From the NCBI GenBank assembly GCA_943914515.1, contig CALUCI010000016.1, positions 1 to 47,726 of the forward strand: 47,726 nucleotides of DNA, in the 5' to 3' direction. This DNA comes from an uncultured Pseudomonas sp. GTDB lineage: Bacteria > Pseudomonadota > Gammaproteobacteria > Pseudomonadales > Pseudomonadaceae. Position numbers and translations under genes: made by a program. Positions 7,594 to 15,756 of the stretch are shown here, piece by piece (positions within the stretch are counted from its first letter, which is position 1; each line of letters opens with the position of its first letter). The notes beneath the pieces are model-generated. The model had not been told where the DNA came from. It was given only the letters and a program-made list of their open reading frames with translations, and searched no databases.

Positions 7594-8796
7594 TCAGCGA
7601 ACGGAAGCCGCTGCTGCAGTGGCGTTGCGCTGACGGCTGTAGTTCAGTGCCCAATGGGCGACCAGGCCGAAGATCAGCCCCCAGAACGCCGCCGCCAGGC
7701 CCAGGAAACTCATGCCCGAGGCGGTCACCAGAAAGGTGATCAGTGCCGGTTCGCGCTGCTTCTCGTCAGCCATGGCACCGGCCAGCCCGGTCATGATCGC
7801 GCCGAACAGGGCCAGCCCCGCCAGTGCCGCGATCAGTTCTTTGGGCAAGGCCGCGAATACCGAAGCCAGGGTCGCGCCGAAAGTGCCCATCAGGATGTAG
7901 AACACCCCGCAGGCGATCCCCGCCACATAGCGCTTGCCCGGCTGCTCGTGGGCTTCGCGACCGGTGCAGATGGCGGCGGTGATTGCCGCCAGGTTGAACC
8001 CGTGCGAGCCGAACGGCGCCAGCAGCACCGAGCCGATGGCAGTGACCGCGAGGATCGGCCGCGCCGGGGTGGTGTAGCCGGCGCTGCGCATCACCGCCAT
8101 GCCCGGCACGTACTGCCCGGTGAGGCTGACCAGCGCCAGCGGCAGGCCGATGTTGATCACCGCATGCCAGCTCCATTGCGGAGTGATCAACAGCGGTTCG
8201 GCCAGCGCCAGGGTGAAGGCCGAGACCTGCACCTGACCCAGCCCGGCGGCCACCGTACAGCCGACGATCAGCACCGAGAGAATCGCGTAGCGCGGCGACA
8301 GGCGCTTGAACAGCAGATAGCTGGCAAACATCGACAGCACCAGCCACGGCTGGATCTTGATCGAGGTGAACAGCTCGGCGCCAAAGCGGAACAGGATGCC
8401 GGCGAGCATGGCGGCGGCGATGGCCTTGGGCAGGCGGCTCATCAGCCGGTCGAAGGCGCCGCTGAGGCCGACCACAGCAATCACCAGCGCAGCGACGATG
8501 TAGGCACCCACCGCTTCGGCCAGCGACACCTGCGGCAGCATCGACACCAGCAGCGCGGCGCCCGGCGTGGACCAGGCGGTGATCACCGGCGCCCGCAGGC
8601 GCCAGCTCAACAGCAGACCGGTGACGCCGCTGCCGATGGAAATCGCCCAGATCCATGAGGACACTTCGGCGGGCGACAGCTGCGCTTCGCGCGCCGCCTG
8701 GAACACGATGATCAGCGGGCCGGCGTAGGAAATGATCACCGCGATCAGCCCGGCGACGACCGCCGACAGCGAAAAGTCTTTTTTCAGCGTTTCCAT
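7594..8796 (-). CDS. BenE-family transporter (benzoate/H+ symporter-like)
   Basis: 400 aa inner-membrane protein with about 11-12 hydrophobic segments. The STPGAALL, GSHGFNLAAITAAICTG and ISYAGP-type motifs are characteristic of BenE permeases, which import benzoate or related compounds with protons. The start METLKKDFSL is preceded by CTGGAG; an upstream in-frame start lacks a ribosome site. It is divergent from a MocR-type regulator, with a shared AT-rich control region. No aromatic catabolism genes are adjacent, so the true substrate is open and benzoate is only the family default. Confidence 0.85.
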   Translation of the reverse strand: METLKKDFSLSAVVAGLIAVIISYAGPLIIVFQAAREAQLSPAEVSSWIWAISIGSGVTGLLLSWRLRAPVITAWSTPGAALLVSMLPQVSLAEAVGAYIVAALVIAVVGLSGAFDRLMSRLPKAIAAAMLAGILFRFGAELFTSIKIQPWLVLSMFASYLLFKRLSPRYAILSVLIVGCTVAAGLGQVQVSAFTLALAEPLLITPQWSWHAVINIGLPLALVSLTGQYVPGMAVMRSAGYTTPARPILAVTAIGSVLLAPFGSHGFNLAAITAAICTGREAHEQPGKRYVAGIACGVFYILMGTFGATLASVFAALPKELIAALAGLALFGAIMTGLAGAMADEKQREPALITFLVTASGMSFLGLAAAFWGLIFGLVAHWALNYSRQRNATAAAASVR

Positions 8797-8824
8797 ACAG
8801 TCTCCAGTGACGGGCAACACAAAT

Positions 8825-8880
8825 TGATTCGATTCATTTCAAATTTAGTCGATTCAATTGAATCAATTCAATAGACTCGC
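8825..8880. promoter_or_regulatory. Operator-like repeats between benE-like gene and MocR gene
   Basis: The AT-rich divergent region contains a perfect 14-bp palindrome, GATTCAATTGAATC (8851-8864), and additional GATTCGATTCA and CAATTCAATAG half-sites. MocR-type regulators commonly bind repeated sites in the divergent intergenic region. The assignment to this regulator is inference. Related CAATC/CTCAATCA repeats recur at the start of the regulator gene. Confidence 0.55.
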
Positions 8881-8998
8881 TTAAACAATTTGAAATATTT
8901 ACCCGTGCCTCATCACTGCTGCCTTGGGGCAAACACCCGGCCAGCGGCGGGTTTGTCGCGATGTGATAGGCTCGATGCAATCGTTTCCATTGGTAGCC

Positions 8999-10393
8999 AT
9001 GCCCATGTGGGTTCCTCAACTCAATCAACTCAATCAACCCGTTTACCTGTCGATTGCCGACGCCCTGGCGCGGGATATCGCCAGCGGCCTGCTCAAGCCC
9101 GGCGAGCGCCTGCCGACCCTGCGCGAGCTGGCCCAGGCGCTGCAGGTCACCCCTGGCACCGTCAGCCGCGCCTACAGCGAAGCGCAGCGGCGCGGGCTGT
9201 TGCAGGGCGAGGTCGGCCGCGGCACTTACGTGCTGGGGGCTGCGCCTGCCGAGCCGGCGTCGATCACGCTGCCCAGCGCCGGCCATGGCGCCGCGCCGGT
9301 GCTCGACCTGTCGATCATCAAGCCGGCGGGCGATACCGCCACCACCTGGCTGCGCGGCGCGCTGCTGGACCTGGCCAACGGCACCGACTTCATCCAGACC
9401 CTCGACTACGCCCCCGACGGCGGCCATCCGGCGCACCGCGAGGCCGGGGCGCAGTGGTTGCGCCATTCGTTGCCGGAGGCGGTGTGGCAGCAGGTGGTGA
9501 TCACCGCCGGCGCCCAGCACGGGCTGATGGTGGCGATCAGCGCGCTGACCGAATGTGATGATCTGATCCTCTGCGAGTCGCTGTGTTATCCGGGGATCAT
9601 TTCCCTCGCCCACAGCCTGCAACGACGCCTGCGCGGCGTGGAAATGGACGATGAAGGGATCATTCCCGAGTCGCTGCGCGCGCTGTGCCAACGCGAGCGG
9701 CCGGCGATGCTGGTGTGCGTTGCCACCTGCCAGAACCCCACCACCGCGACCATGTCGCATGAACGGCGGGCACAGATTGCCGCGATTGCCGAGGAGTTCG
9801 ACTTCCTGATCCTGGATGACGACATCTACGGTTTTCTTGCCAGCGACACCCGCCTGCGGCCGTTGGCGAGCTATGCCCCGGAGCGCTCGGTGTACCTGAC
9901 CAGCCTGTCCAAGTCGGTGCTGCCGGCGCTGCGCATCGGCTACCTGTACAGCCCGCCGCGGCTGCTGTCGCGGCTCATGGCAATGGTGCGCAGCAGCGTC
10001 TGGATGCCCTCGCCACTGACCGCGCAACTGGCGAGCAACATCATCCACGAAGGGCTGGATGAGCAACTGGTGCGCCTGCAACGCCAAGAAGCCGCACGGC
10101 GCCAGGCGCTGGCGCGGGAGCTGTTGCCGGGGTTGCGGATCAAGGCCCAGGCGCACAGCTACCACCTGTGGCTGGAGTTGCCGGAGCCATGGAGCGCGGA
10201 CGAATTCACCACGCTGGCGCGGGCGCAGGGGGTGAAGATTCTGAGCGGATCGCAGTTTCAGGCCGAACGTAACGCCGAGACCCGCGGGGTGCGGGTGGTG
10301 CTGATGTCGCCGACGCGCGAGGATGAATTGAGGTTTGCGCTGACCCAGTTGGCGAGCCTGGCGGGGGCGGCGGATCCTCGGCGGTTTTATTGA
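8999..10393 (+). CDS. MocR-type GntR/aminotransferase-fold transcriptional regulator
   Basis: 464 aa from the chosen ATG. About 70 N-terminal residues form a GntR winged helix (SIADALARDIASGLLKPGERLPTLRELAQ, then TPGTVSRAY). The rest is a fold-type I aminotransferase-like domain with PLP-lysine motif SLSKSVLPALRIGY and an acidic DDDIYGF cofactor contact. Several in-frame ATGs exist (8975, 8999, 9005); 8999 or 9005 best matches where the domain begins, and the true start is uncertain. It is divergent from the BenE-like transporter and probably its regulator, with a PLP adduct or amino compound as possible effector. It most likely acts as regulator rather than enzyme. Confidence 0.88.
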   Translation: MPMWVPQLNQLNQPVYLSIADALARDIASGLLKPGERLPTLRELAQALQVTPGTVSRAYSEAQRRGLLQGEVGRGTYVLGAAPAEPASITLPSAGHGAAPVLDLSIIKPAGDTATTWLRGALLDLANGTDFIQTLDYAPDGGHPAHREAGAQWLRHSLPEAVWQQVVITAGAQHGLMVAISALTECDDLILCESLCYPGIISLAHSLQRRLRGVEMDDEGIIPESLRALCQRERPAMLVCVATCQNPTTATMSHERRAQIAAIAEEFDFLILDDDIYGFLASDTRLRPLASYAPERSVYLTSLSKSVLPALRIGYLYSPPRLLSRLMAMVRSSVWMPSPLTAQLASNIIHEGLDEQLVRLQRQEAARRQALARELLPGLRIKAQAHSYHLWLELPEPWSADEFTTLARAQGVKILSGSQFQAERNAETRGVRVVLMSPTREDELRFALTQLASLAGAADPRRFY

Positions 10394-10476
10394 GCGCTCA
10401 GGCAGACATTGTCAGTTGACAGCCTGCAAAAAATATTCATTCCCCACTTGCATAGCAGTGAATAGCATGTTCATTT

Positions 10477-10502
10477 TGTCCCGTGTCCCAGGACGCGGGA
10501 CA
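10477..10502. promoter_or_regulatory. 26-bp near-palindrome before the three-gene unit
   Basis: Arms TGTCCCG (10477-10483) and CGGGACA (10496-10502) frame an inner GTCC/GGAC pair, making a nearly symmetric 26-bp site that ends 17 bases before the ATG at 10520. A dimeric repressor site is the simplest reading, with the winged-helix-like first gene as the natural candidate for autoregulation. TTGACA at 10416-10421 matches a -35 box, but no good -10 was found at standard spacing. Confidence 0.6.
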
Positions 10503-10519
10503 ACTAGATAGGGCGTCGA

Positions 10520-11155
10520 ATGAAAGGTCAAGACATTGGCTTACTACTCAAGTTGGTTTGCCTCCAATGGCATGAATCGGCTGGCAAGGCGGTAGCAGCC
10601 TGGCCGCACGATTGGGAAGATTGGGAGGATGACCCGTCGCCGCAATACCCGAACCCATCAGACGTTGAGGAGGACAACGCACATTCCTCCTCCTACACCG
10701 CGCGTGCACTAGAACTGCAAACTGGCATCAGCAAGACGCAGATCAACCTATCTTTGAAGCACTGCATGGAGATTGGCCTGGCCAGAACTGACCGCAAACT
10801 GGGCGTCCCCAGGGCGAACACCAAGGCTCTCTTTGAGTTCATCGTTTACGGTCTGAAATACGTTTTTCCAGCCCGGGCCGGCGAGTTGACTCGTGGCATT
10901 GCAACCGGCTTTGCCGCGCCCGTGCTGGACAAAAGCCTGATCAGCGCCGGTGAGCACGTGCCGGTCTGGCCATATGCGCGTGGCAATACCCTGGGTTTGA
11001 AGGTCGATCCGCTGTTCAAGACTGCGACCTATGCCGCGCGAAGGGATCCGGAAATGTACGCCCTGCTGGCGCTCGTCGATGCTATTCGGCTGGGACAACC
11101 CCGAGAACGAAACCTTGCTACGCAATTGTTGCAAGGATGCCTGGAGTTGCCATGA
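10520..11155 (+). CDS. Winged-helix-like protein, first gene of NTase/PP2C unit
   Basis: 211 aa. Residues ~58-95 (TARALELQTGISKTQINLSL, then GLAR) read as a winged helix-turn-helix. An acidic, Trp-rich insertion at ~28-52 (WPHDWEDWEDD) precedes it. The C-terminal half includes GELTRGIATGFAAPVL and ALLALVDAIRLGQPRER. From memory, proteins with these segments occur beside nucleotidyltransferase genes in several proteobacteria, but I know no assigned name. AGGG precedes the ATG. Its stop overlaps the next gene as ATGA. It could be the antitoxin/repressor partner of the nucleotidyltransferase, by analogy with AbiEi, or simply a DNA-binding regulator. Confidence 0.75.
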   Translation: MKGQDIGLLLKLVCLQWHESAGKAVAAWPHDWEDWEDDPSPQYPNPSDVEEDNAHSSSYTARALELQTGISKTQINLSLKHCMEIGLARTDRKLGVPRANTKALFEFIVYGLKYVFPARAGELTRGIATGFAAPVLDKSLISAGEHVPVWPYARGNTLGLKVDPLFKTATYAARRDPEMYALLALVDAIRLGQPRERNLATQLLQGCLELP

Positions 11156-11859
11156 GCGTTTTCAGCACCCTTCAGGGCATGTTGTGCGAGGTTGCCAAAG
11201 CATTGGGGCCCGATCTCGCTCAGCAAATGACTTTTGTCGGTGGCTGCACTACAGGCTTGCTGCTGACCGACGCCTTCACACGGGAGCACGTCCGCAGCAC
11301 AGACGATGTTGATCTGATCGTGCACGTTATGGGCCCTGTAGGCTTCGCCCGTTTACAAGAGACGCTCAGCACTCGCGGTTTCCGGGTCAGCCCACAGGAA
11401 GATGACGATGACTTCCCGATCTGCGCAATGAAACTTGGCGACCTTCGCGTTGATTTCATGCCCGACGATAGCTCCCTCGGGTTTACCAACCGCTGGTACA
11501 GAGACGCGATGACCACCTCCACGGTCTACGACCTGAGCGAGGAAATCCGTATCAATCTGGTCAGCCCTGTGTACTTTGTGGCAACCAAGCTGGAGGCATG
11601 GAAAGGGCGCGGGCGAGGTGATGCACTGTCCAGTCGTGACATAGAAGACATACTCAATCTGATTGACGGGCGCCCGGAACTACACGACGAAATCCAATCA
11701 GCCGTGGTCGAGGTGCGCGACTACATCGGCCAGGAGATAGGCCAACTGCTCGGCGATGGAAACTTTGAATATGCAATCAGCGCCCAGGCCAGAGGCGATG
11801 CTGATCGCGAAAATCTGCTGTTCGAGCGATTGGAAGCCTTGGCAGGAGTTAGCCACTGA
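11152..11859 (+). CDS. AbiEii-like nucleotidyltransferase
   Basis: 235 aa. It shows the nucleotidyltransferase signature: Gly30-Gly31 in FVGGCTTGLL, Asp52 and Asp54 in STDDVDLIV, and a third Asp101 in LRVDFMP. A helical region follows with KLEAWKGRGRGDALSSRDIEDIL, which resembles the K..A..R...RDi.Dl segment of AbiEii/AbiGii and DUF6036-type proteins. AbiEii-family enzymes act as toxins that transfer nucleotides to RNA. Here the target is unknown. The start at 11152 is set by the ATGA overlap and CTGGAG upstream; a frame from 11137 is possible. It is tightly coupled to its neighbours on both sides. Confidence 0.82.
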   Translation: MSVFSTLQGMLCEVAKALGPDLAQQMTFVGGCTTGLLLTDAFTREHVRSTDDVDLIVHVMGPVGFARLQETLSTRGFRVSPQEDDDDFPICAMKLGDLRVDFMPDDSSLGFTNRWYRDAMTTSTVYDLSEEIRINLVSPVYFVATKLEAWKGRGRGDALSSRDIEDILNLIDGRPELHDEIQSAVVEVRDYIGQEIGQLLGDGNFEYAISAQARGDADRENLLFERLEALAGVSH

Positions 11860-12539
11860 TGCGAATTGGCTGGACCAGTCGCCAAGGCAGGGCAAGGGTC
11901 GGGAACAACGACGCTGCAGCTTTTGGACGCAAGGACCACTACGTGTTGGCCATGCTTGTGGATGCTGCCGAGAAAGGAAATGGACAAGGTCTCGCTCGGC
12001 ACTGGTCTCGTACAGTGATCAACGCTGCGCTTGGAGACGCTCAGCAATTGAACCCCGCGGGGCTGGTGGGCATCATGCGCGCCGAACAAAAGCAACTGCG
12101 CCAACATCACCTGCACGCCATCGCCAGCTACAGCTGCGTGCTCGTCGACCTCCAGCAGCAGTTGTTCCATATCGCGCATATTGGCGATTGTAAGGTAGGG
12201 ATCCAGCGACCGGGAGAAGCCATCAACTGGCTGAACCGCCCGCACAATCTGCAAGACCAGGTCATCTGGCAGGGAGCTGCCTCAGTCCATCAGGAGTTAC
12301 GGCACCTGCTAACCCGCTCTCTGAACGCCAGGCGTTTTTGCGCTCCGGACTGCTTCAGCGCGGACTTACCGTTGGACGCGCGGCTGCTGCTCTGCAGTGA
12401 CGGTTACTGGCATGAACACCTGCATTTGGGCCTCGATCTACCGAGTATCAAAGATGACGCTAGTGTTCTGAGCCTGGAATATGGCGAGCCGGCCATCAAA
12501 TTGCAGTCAGACTGCGACAACTTCCGGGAATGCACCTAG
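11859..12539 (+). CDS. PP2C-like serine/threonine phosphatase
   Basis: 226 aa. PP2C landmarks in order are RVGNNDAAAF (normally R..NED), LVDAAEKGNGQG (normally vDGMGG..aG), HIGDCKV (normally vGDSR), LCSDGYWEH-like SDG (180-182), and DDASVL (normally DN.T). Asp18, Asp35, Asp110, Asp181 and Asp199/200 are kept, but the motif-1 Glu is Asn and the motif-2 Gly is Ala, so metal binding may be altered. The start overlaps the previous stop by one base (TGATG), so the three genes form one translationally coupled unit. The stop TAG lies inside the CTAG used by the adjacent MITE. It could reverse a phosphorylation or similar modification tied to the nucleotidyltransferase; that is speculation. Confidence 0.75.
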   Translation: MRIGWTSRQGRARVGNNDAAAFGRKDHYVLAMLVDAAEKGNGQGLARHWSRTVINAALGDAQQLNPAGLVGIMRAEQKQLRQHHLHAIASYSCVLVDLQQQLFHIAHIGDCKVGIQRPGEAINWLNRPHNLQDQVIWQGAASVHQELRHLLTRSLNARRFCAPDCFSADLPLDARLLLCSDGYWHEHLHLGLDLPSIKDDASVLSLEYGEPAIKLQSDCDNFRECT

Positions 12540-12693
12540 GGTCTGTATGAAAACCCTTGATACTTGGTCATGCTGCGTTGAAAACAGCCTCGGAATGCTC
12601 ATTTACAACCCGTAAACGTCGAGCGCGACCCCGGCCGTTCCTCGGCTGTTTTCGCCTTGCCTGACCGGCGTCTCAAGACTTTTCATACAGACC
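12540..12693. mobile_element. IS5-type MITE, copy 2
   Basis: A 154-bp non-coding element related to the MITE at 3246-3415, sharing the internal GTCATGCTGCGTTGAAAA and AAACGTCGAGCGCGACCC blocks. The terminal inverted repeats are GGTCTGTATGAAAA. It is flanked by CTAG duplications at 12536-12539 and 12694-12697. It is shorter than copy 1 because part of the left-centre is missing. As in copy 1, the insertion CTAG includes a gene's TAG stop. Confidence 0.9.
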
Positions 12694-12733
12694 CTAGCCC
12701 CGGAGCCAGCTACCTCGATATCACTGTCACGAA

Positions 12734-12750
12734 GGACCGCAAAGCGGTCC
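12734..12750 (-). terminator. Possible terminator hairpin after qhpB
   Basis: GGACCGC and GCGGTCC pair around AAA, about 50 bases beyond the TAG of qhpB on the minus strand. The stem is short and lacks a T-run, so this is weak. Confidence 0.35.
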
Positions 12751-12800
12751 CGTCCGAGGATGCCACGCAGCCCTTCGCAACAGATCGGCGTGCCGACAAG

Positions 12801-13922
12801 CTACCGCACAAACACCTGCGCCGTGGTAATCGCCATGTCGCCGCCCGGCAACTGGATCTTGCCCTTCGGCTCCAGGCTGTCAGCGTCGAAGATGGCGATG
12901 TCGTTGTAGGTGCCGGCAAGGTAGATCCGGGTTCCCGCCTTGTTCATCGAGACGCAGTAGTAGGAGTGGTCCAGTGTCGCCGCCTTGAGCAGTTTCTTCT
13001 CCTTGATGTCGTATTTGGCCAGGCGGTTGAGCACGCCGTAGACCACGTTCGGGTCTTTCGGCGAGCGCATGCCGCTGAAGTAGATTTCGGTCAGCGGGCC
13101 GAAGTCGACAGTCTGGCTCTTGCCGGTGGCAAGGTCGATGCTGAAGAAGCCATACACATACTCGGCAGTCGCCGGGTCCTGTTTTTCATCGGCGAACTTC
13201 GACGCGGTGTAGAGCAGCGAGAAGTCATGCCGATAGGTCTGCTGGTTCCACACATAGAGCACGTCCGGCGCACTGTAGTTGGGGCGTTTCCAGTTGCGGC
13301 TGGGGACGATGACGTCGAACTTGCCGGTCTTCACGTCCACCTTGTAGATGTCCGGCCCCGCCACGTACAGGCTGCCGTCATCGCCACCCTGCATGATGGT
13401 GAGCTGGCGCGGCGCCGGGAAGCTGCGCAGCGTCCTGGCATTCAGCCCACCATCGGTGCCGTACACATCAAGCCGCGGCGCCTGCACTTCGTAGTGGTCA
13501 CTGAACATCTTGGTCGGGTTGGCGACGGTGTAGATCTCCTTGCCATCCTGGCTGACGGTGAAGGAGAACATCGAGCGCGCCGTTTCCCCCGGCAACTGGC
13601 TGATGCTGGCGTGGAACACCTGTTTGCAACTGTCCAGCTCGACGCCGTAGATGTCGGCGTAGTGGTTGTTGAGCACGTAGGCGATGCGTTTGTCCGGCGA
13701 CATCTGCACCGAGCCCGGGCCGAAGGCGTCGGGCATCTGGCAGGTCTTGTAGAGTTTCTCGCTCGCCAGGTCGATGACGTGCAGGTTGTTGGGGTAGTTG
13801 GTGGTGACCATGTACTCGTGGCCAGGGTTGAGCGTCTTGCCTTCGTCGGCGGCCAATGCACTGCCGGTTGCGGCGCCGAGCGCCACCAGGGCGGCCAGGC
13901 CGCGGGTTGCCATCTGAAGCAT
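12801..13922 (-). CDS. qhpB: Quinohemoprotein amine dehydrogenase beta subunit
   Basis: 373 aa precursor. A signal peptide (LAALVALGAATGSALA) sends it to the periplasm. The rest is a repeat-rich beta-propeller sequence with blade-like segments such as NNLHVIDLASEKLYKTC, GSVQMSPDKRIAYVLNNH and ISQLPGETARSMFSFTVSQDG. In the known enzyme the seven-bladed beta subunit packs against the gamma subunit and helps form the amine-oxidation site. AGAGGG precedes the chosen ATG. The gene follows qhpC at a gap of about 32 bp in the order A-D-C-B, matching the usual operon order. It is the last gene before the MITE and hairpin. Confidence 0.93.
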   Translation of the reverse strand: MLQMATRGLAALVALGAATGSALAADEGKTLNPGHEYMVTTNYPNNLHVIDLASEKLYKTCQMPDAFGPGSVQMSPDKRIAYVLNNHYADIYGVELDSCKQVFHASISQLPGETARSMFSFTVSQDGKEIYTVANPTKMFSDHYEVQAPRLDVYGTDGGLNARTLRSFPAPRQLTIMQGGDDGSLYVAGPDIYKVDVKTGKFDVIVPSRNWKRPNYSAPDVLYVWNQQTYRHDFSLLYTASKFADEKQDPATAEYVYGFFSIDLATGKSQTVDFGPLTEIYFSGMRSPKDPNVVYGVLNRLAKYDIKEKKLLKAATLDHSYYCVSMNKAGTRIYLAGTYNDIAIFDADSLEPKGKIQLPGGDMAITTAQVFVR

Positions 13923-13954
13923 GCGGGTATCCCTCTTCTTGTTCGCCTGGGGGC

Positions 13955-14278
13955 TCATTTGTCGTCCGGGAACACGGTCCCGAGGTTGCGCCAACTGTCG
14001 CCGGAGGACTGGGCGTCTTTGTTCCAGTCGGGGAAGGTGCTCATCATGTCCGGCACCTGGGCTGGCCACCAGCAAGGGTCGGAGCAACCGTACAGGTCCG
14101 ATTCCATCGGCTGGCACAGCGACGAGACGCCACCGAAGGCGTCGATTTCCCAGCCCGGGTCGGTGGTCGAGGCACAGCCGGCGACCGAGTTCATGGCCAG
14201 CACTTCTTCGATGCGGTTTTCGTCGGCGGCCTGCTCGAGCTTCAGGGCTTTGTTGTTGATTGGCTTGAGATGCTTCAT
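13955..14278 (-). CDS. qhpC: Quinohemoprotein amine dehydrogenase gamma subunit (CTQ-bearing)
   Basis: 107 aa precursor, with about 28 leader residues lacking a Sec signal, then the catalytic polypeptide. Every residue known to be cross-linked in the P. putida/Paracoccus enzyme is present at a constant offset of 28: Cys35-Glu44, Cys55-Asp61 and Cys69-Asp77 thioethers, and Cys65-Trp71 for the cysteine tryptophylquinone cofactor. The motif CSDPCWWPAQVPD carries the last group. The leader is removed by the QhpE-type protease after QhpD-type cross-linking, and export is by the ABC protein; these are family facts. The start ATG lies one base after the qhpD stop. All partners are in this window. 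Confidence 0.95.
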   Translation of the reverse strand: MKHLKPINNKALKLEQAADENRIEEVLAMNSVAGCASTTDPGWEIDAFGGVSSLCQPMESDLYGCSDPCWWPAQVPDMMSTFPDWNKDAQSSGDSWRNLGTVFPDDK

Positions 14279-14279
14279 G

Positions 14280-15710
14280 TCAGTGGACCTTGCGCGCGGT
14301 GATGTAGCGGCTGATGAAGGCCGGGTTTTCGGCCATGATCCGGCTGTAGACTTCGATGCCGAAGTCCACCCAGTCACGCATCAGTTCGCAATAGTGGTAG
14401 GTCGGGTGGGCCGGGTCGCCGTAGCGGGCGTAACTCTCGTGGTAGCAGCCGCCGGAGCACAGGTTGCGGATGCGACAGGTGTCGCAGCCGGTGTTGGTGC
14501 GGTCCAGGCGCTGTGACAGAAAGTCGTTCAGCTCGACCTGCTTCACGCCGCTGTGGACGTTGCCGAAGGTCGGCAGCGTCGAGCCGGTGAAGCGGTGGCA
14601 GAGGTTCAGCTCACCCTTGTGGTCCACCGCCAGCATCTTCAGGCCGGCACCGCAGGGCAGCGCCTTCTTGTGGCCTTCATGGATGTCGGTGAGCAACTGG
14701 TGCAGGTTGGAGAAACCGATGTTGCGGTGCTCCAGAGCCGCCTCCAGGTACTTGCGCCCGAGTGCCTTCATATTGGCGAAGACTTCCACCAACTCCGCGC
14801 CACTGAGGTTGTAGTCGCTGATGTCGCCCGAGGTCACCGGGGCGAAACCGACTTCGGCAAAACCCATCTCGTTGAACAGGTGGTTCCAGATGGTCTCGAT
14901 GTCGGTCACGCCCTTGGTCAGGGTGACCCGCGCGCCCACCGGACGGCTGTCATAGCGCGACAGCAGCATGTCGGCCTTGCGCCGTACCACGTCATAGGTG
15001 CCCTGCCCGCCCACGGTGATGCGGTTGCGGTCGTGCACGGTCTTCGGCCCGTCGATGCTTACCGACAGACCGAAGCGGTGGGCATTGAGGTAGTCGACGA
15101 TTTCCTCGGTGAGCAGGGTGGCGTTGGTGGTCATCACGAAATCCACACGCTTGCCCGCTTCGGAGAAACGCCGCTCGCAGTAATCGACCATGTACTCGAT
15201 CAGCTTGCGGTTGCTCAGCGGCTCGCCACCAAAGAACACCACGGTGTAGAACGGCTCGTCCGGTGACTCCTTGAGCAGCATTTCCACCGAGGCCACGGCG
15301 GTCTCGACCTCCATGCGCTTGCCGGCCGACGGCTTGTCCAGGTCTTCCTTGTAGCAGTAGGTGCAGCTCAGGTTGCAGCCGGTGTTGACGTTGAGCACCA
15401 CGGTGTTCAGCGCCGTGCGCTCGACCCGGCTGACCGCTGTTTCCGGGCTCAGCGGCGAGCCGTCGCTGACCAGTTCCAGGGCGATCAGCTCGCGCAGGGT
15501 TTCGTTGACTTCGGCACCGTCGAAGCGCCCTGCCAGGTGCTCCACCAGGCTGTCGCTGGAGCAGGCTTCGCGGCGCAACGTGTCGATGATTTCCCCGGTC
15601 AGTGCATCGCTGGCAAACAGCGAGCTGCTGGGGATGTGGAACAGCATGCGTGCGTCGTCGACCCGCACTTCATGCAGATTGCGTTCTACCAGATTCAGAA
15701 TGACGCCCAT
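14280..15710 (-). CDS. qhpD: Radical SAM/SPASM maturase forming gamma-subunit thioethers
   Basis: 476 aa. The radical-SAM cluster motif C..SC..C (Cys112, 116, 119 in GCNLSCTYCYKE) follows an N-terminal ~95-residue RRE-like recognition region. A C-terminal SPASM domain has CDTCRIRNLCSGGCYHE, binding auxiliary Fe-S clusters. The known role is intrapeptidyl Cys-to-Asp/Glu thioether bond formation in the gamma subunit, in the cytoplasm. GAGGAGG lies a few bases before the ATG. It is between qhpA and qhpC, with the gamma gene starting one base after its stop, as expected for enzyme and substrate made together. Confidence 0.94.
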   Translation of the reverse strand: MGVILNLVERNLHEVRVDDARMLFHIPSSSLFASDALTGEIIDTLRREACSSDSLVEHLAGRFDGAEVNETLRELIALELVSDGSPLSPETAVSRVERTALNTVVLNVNTGCNLSCTYCYKEDLDKPSAGKRMEVETAVASVEMLLKESPDEPFYTVVFFGGEPLSNRKLIEYMVDYCERRFSEAGKRVDFVMTTNATLLTEEIVDYLNAHRFGLSVSIDGPKTVHDRNRITVGGQGTYDVVRRKADMLLSRYDSRPVGARVTLTKGVTDIETIWNHLFNEMGFAEVGFAPVTSGDISDYNLSGAELVEVFANMKALGRKYLEAALEHRNIGFSNLHQLLTDIHEGHKKALPCGAGLKMLAVDHKGELNLCHRFTGSTLPTFGNVHSGVKQVELNDFLSQRLDRTNTGCDTCRIRNLCSGGCYHESYARYGDPAHPTYHYCELMRDWVDFGIEVYSRIMAENPAFISRYITARKVH

Positions 15711-15756
15711 CGCAACCTCCTCGAATAGTCGAATGTGGCCAGATCAACCGCCGCCC

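Noticed and set aside
12657..14516. A 619-codon plus-strand frame across qhpB and qhpC
   Set aside because: Antisense to genes with diagnostic residues; no ribosome site, and it begins inside a MITE.
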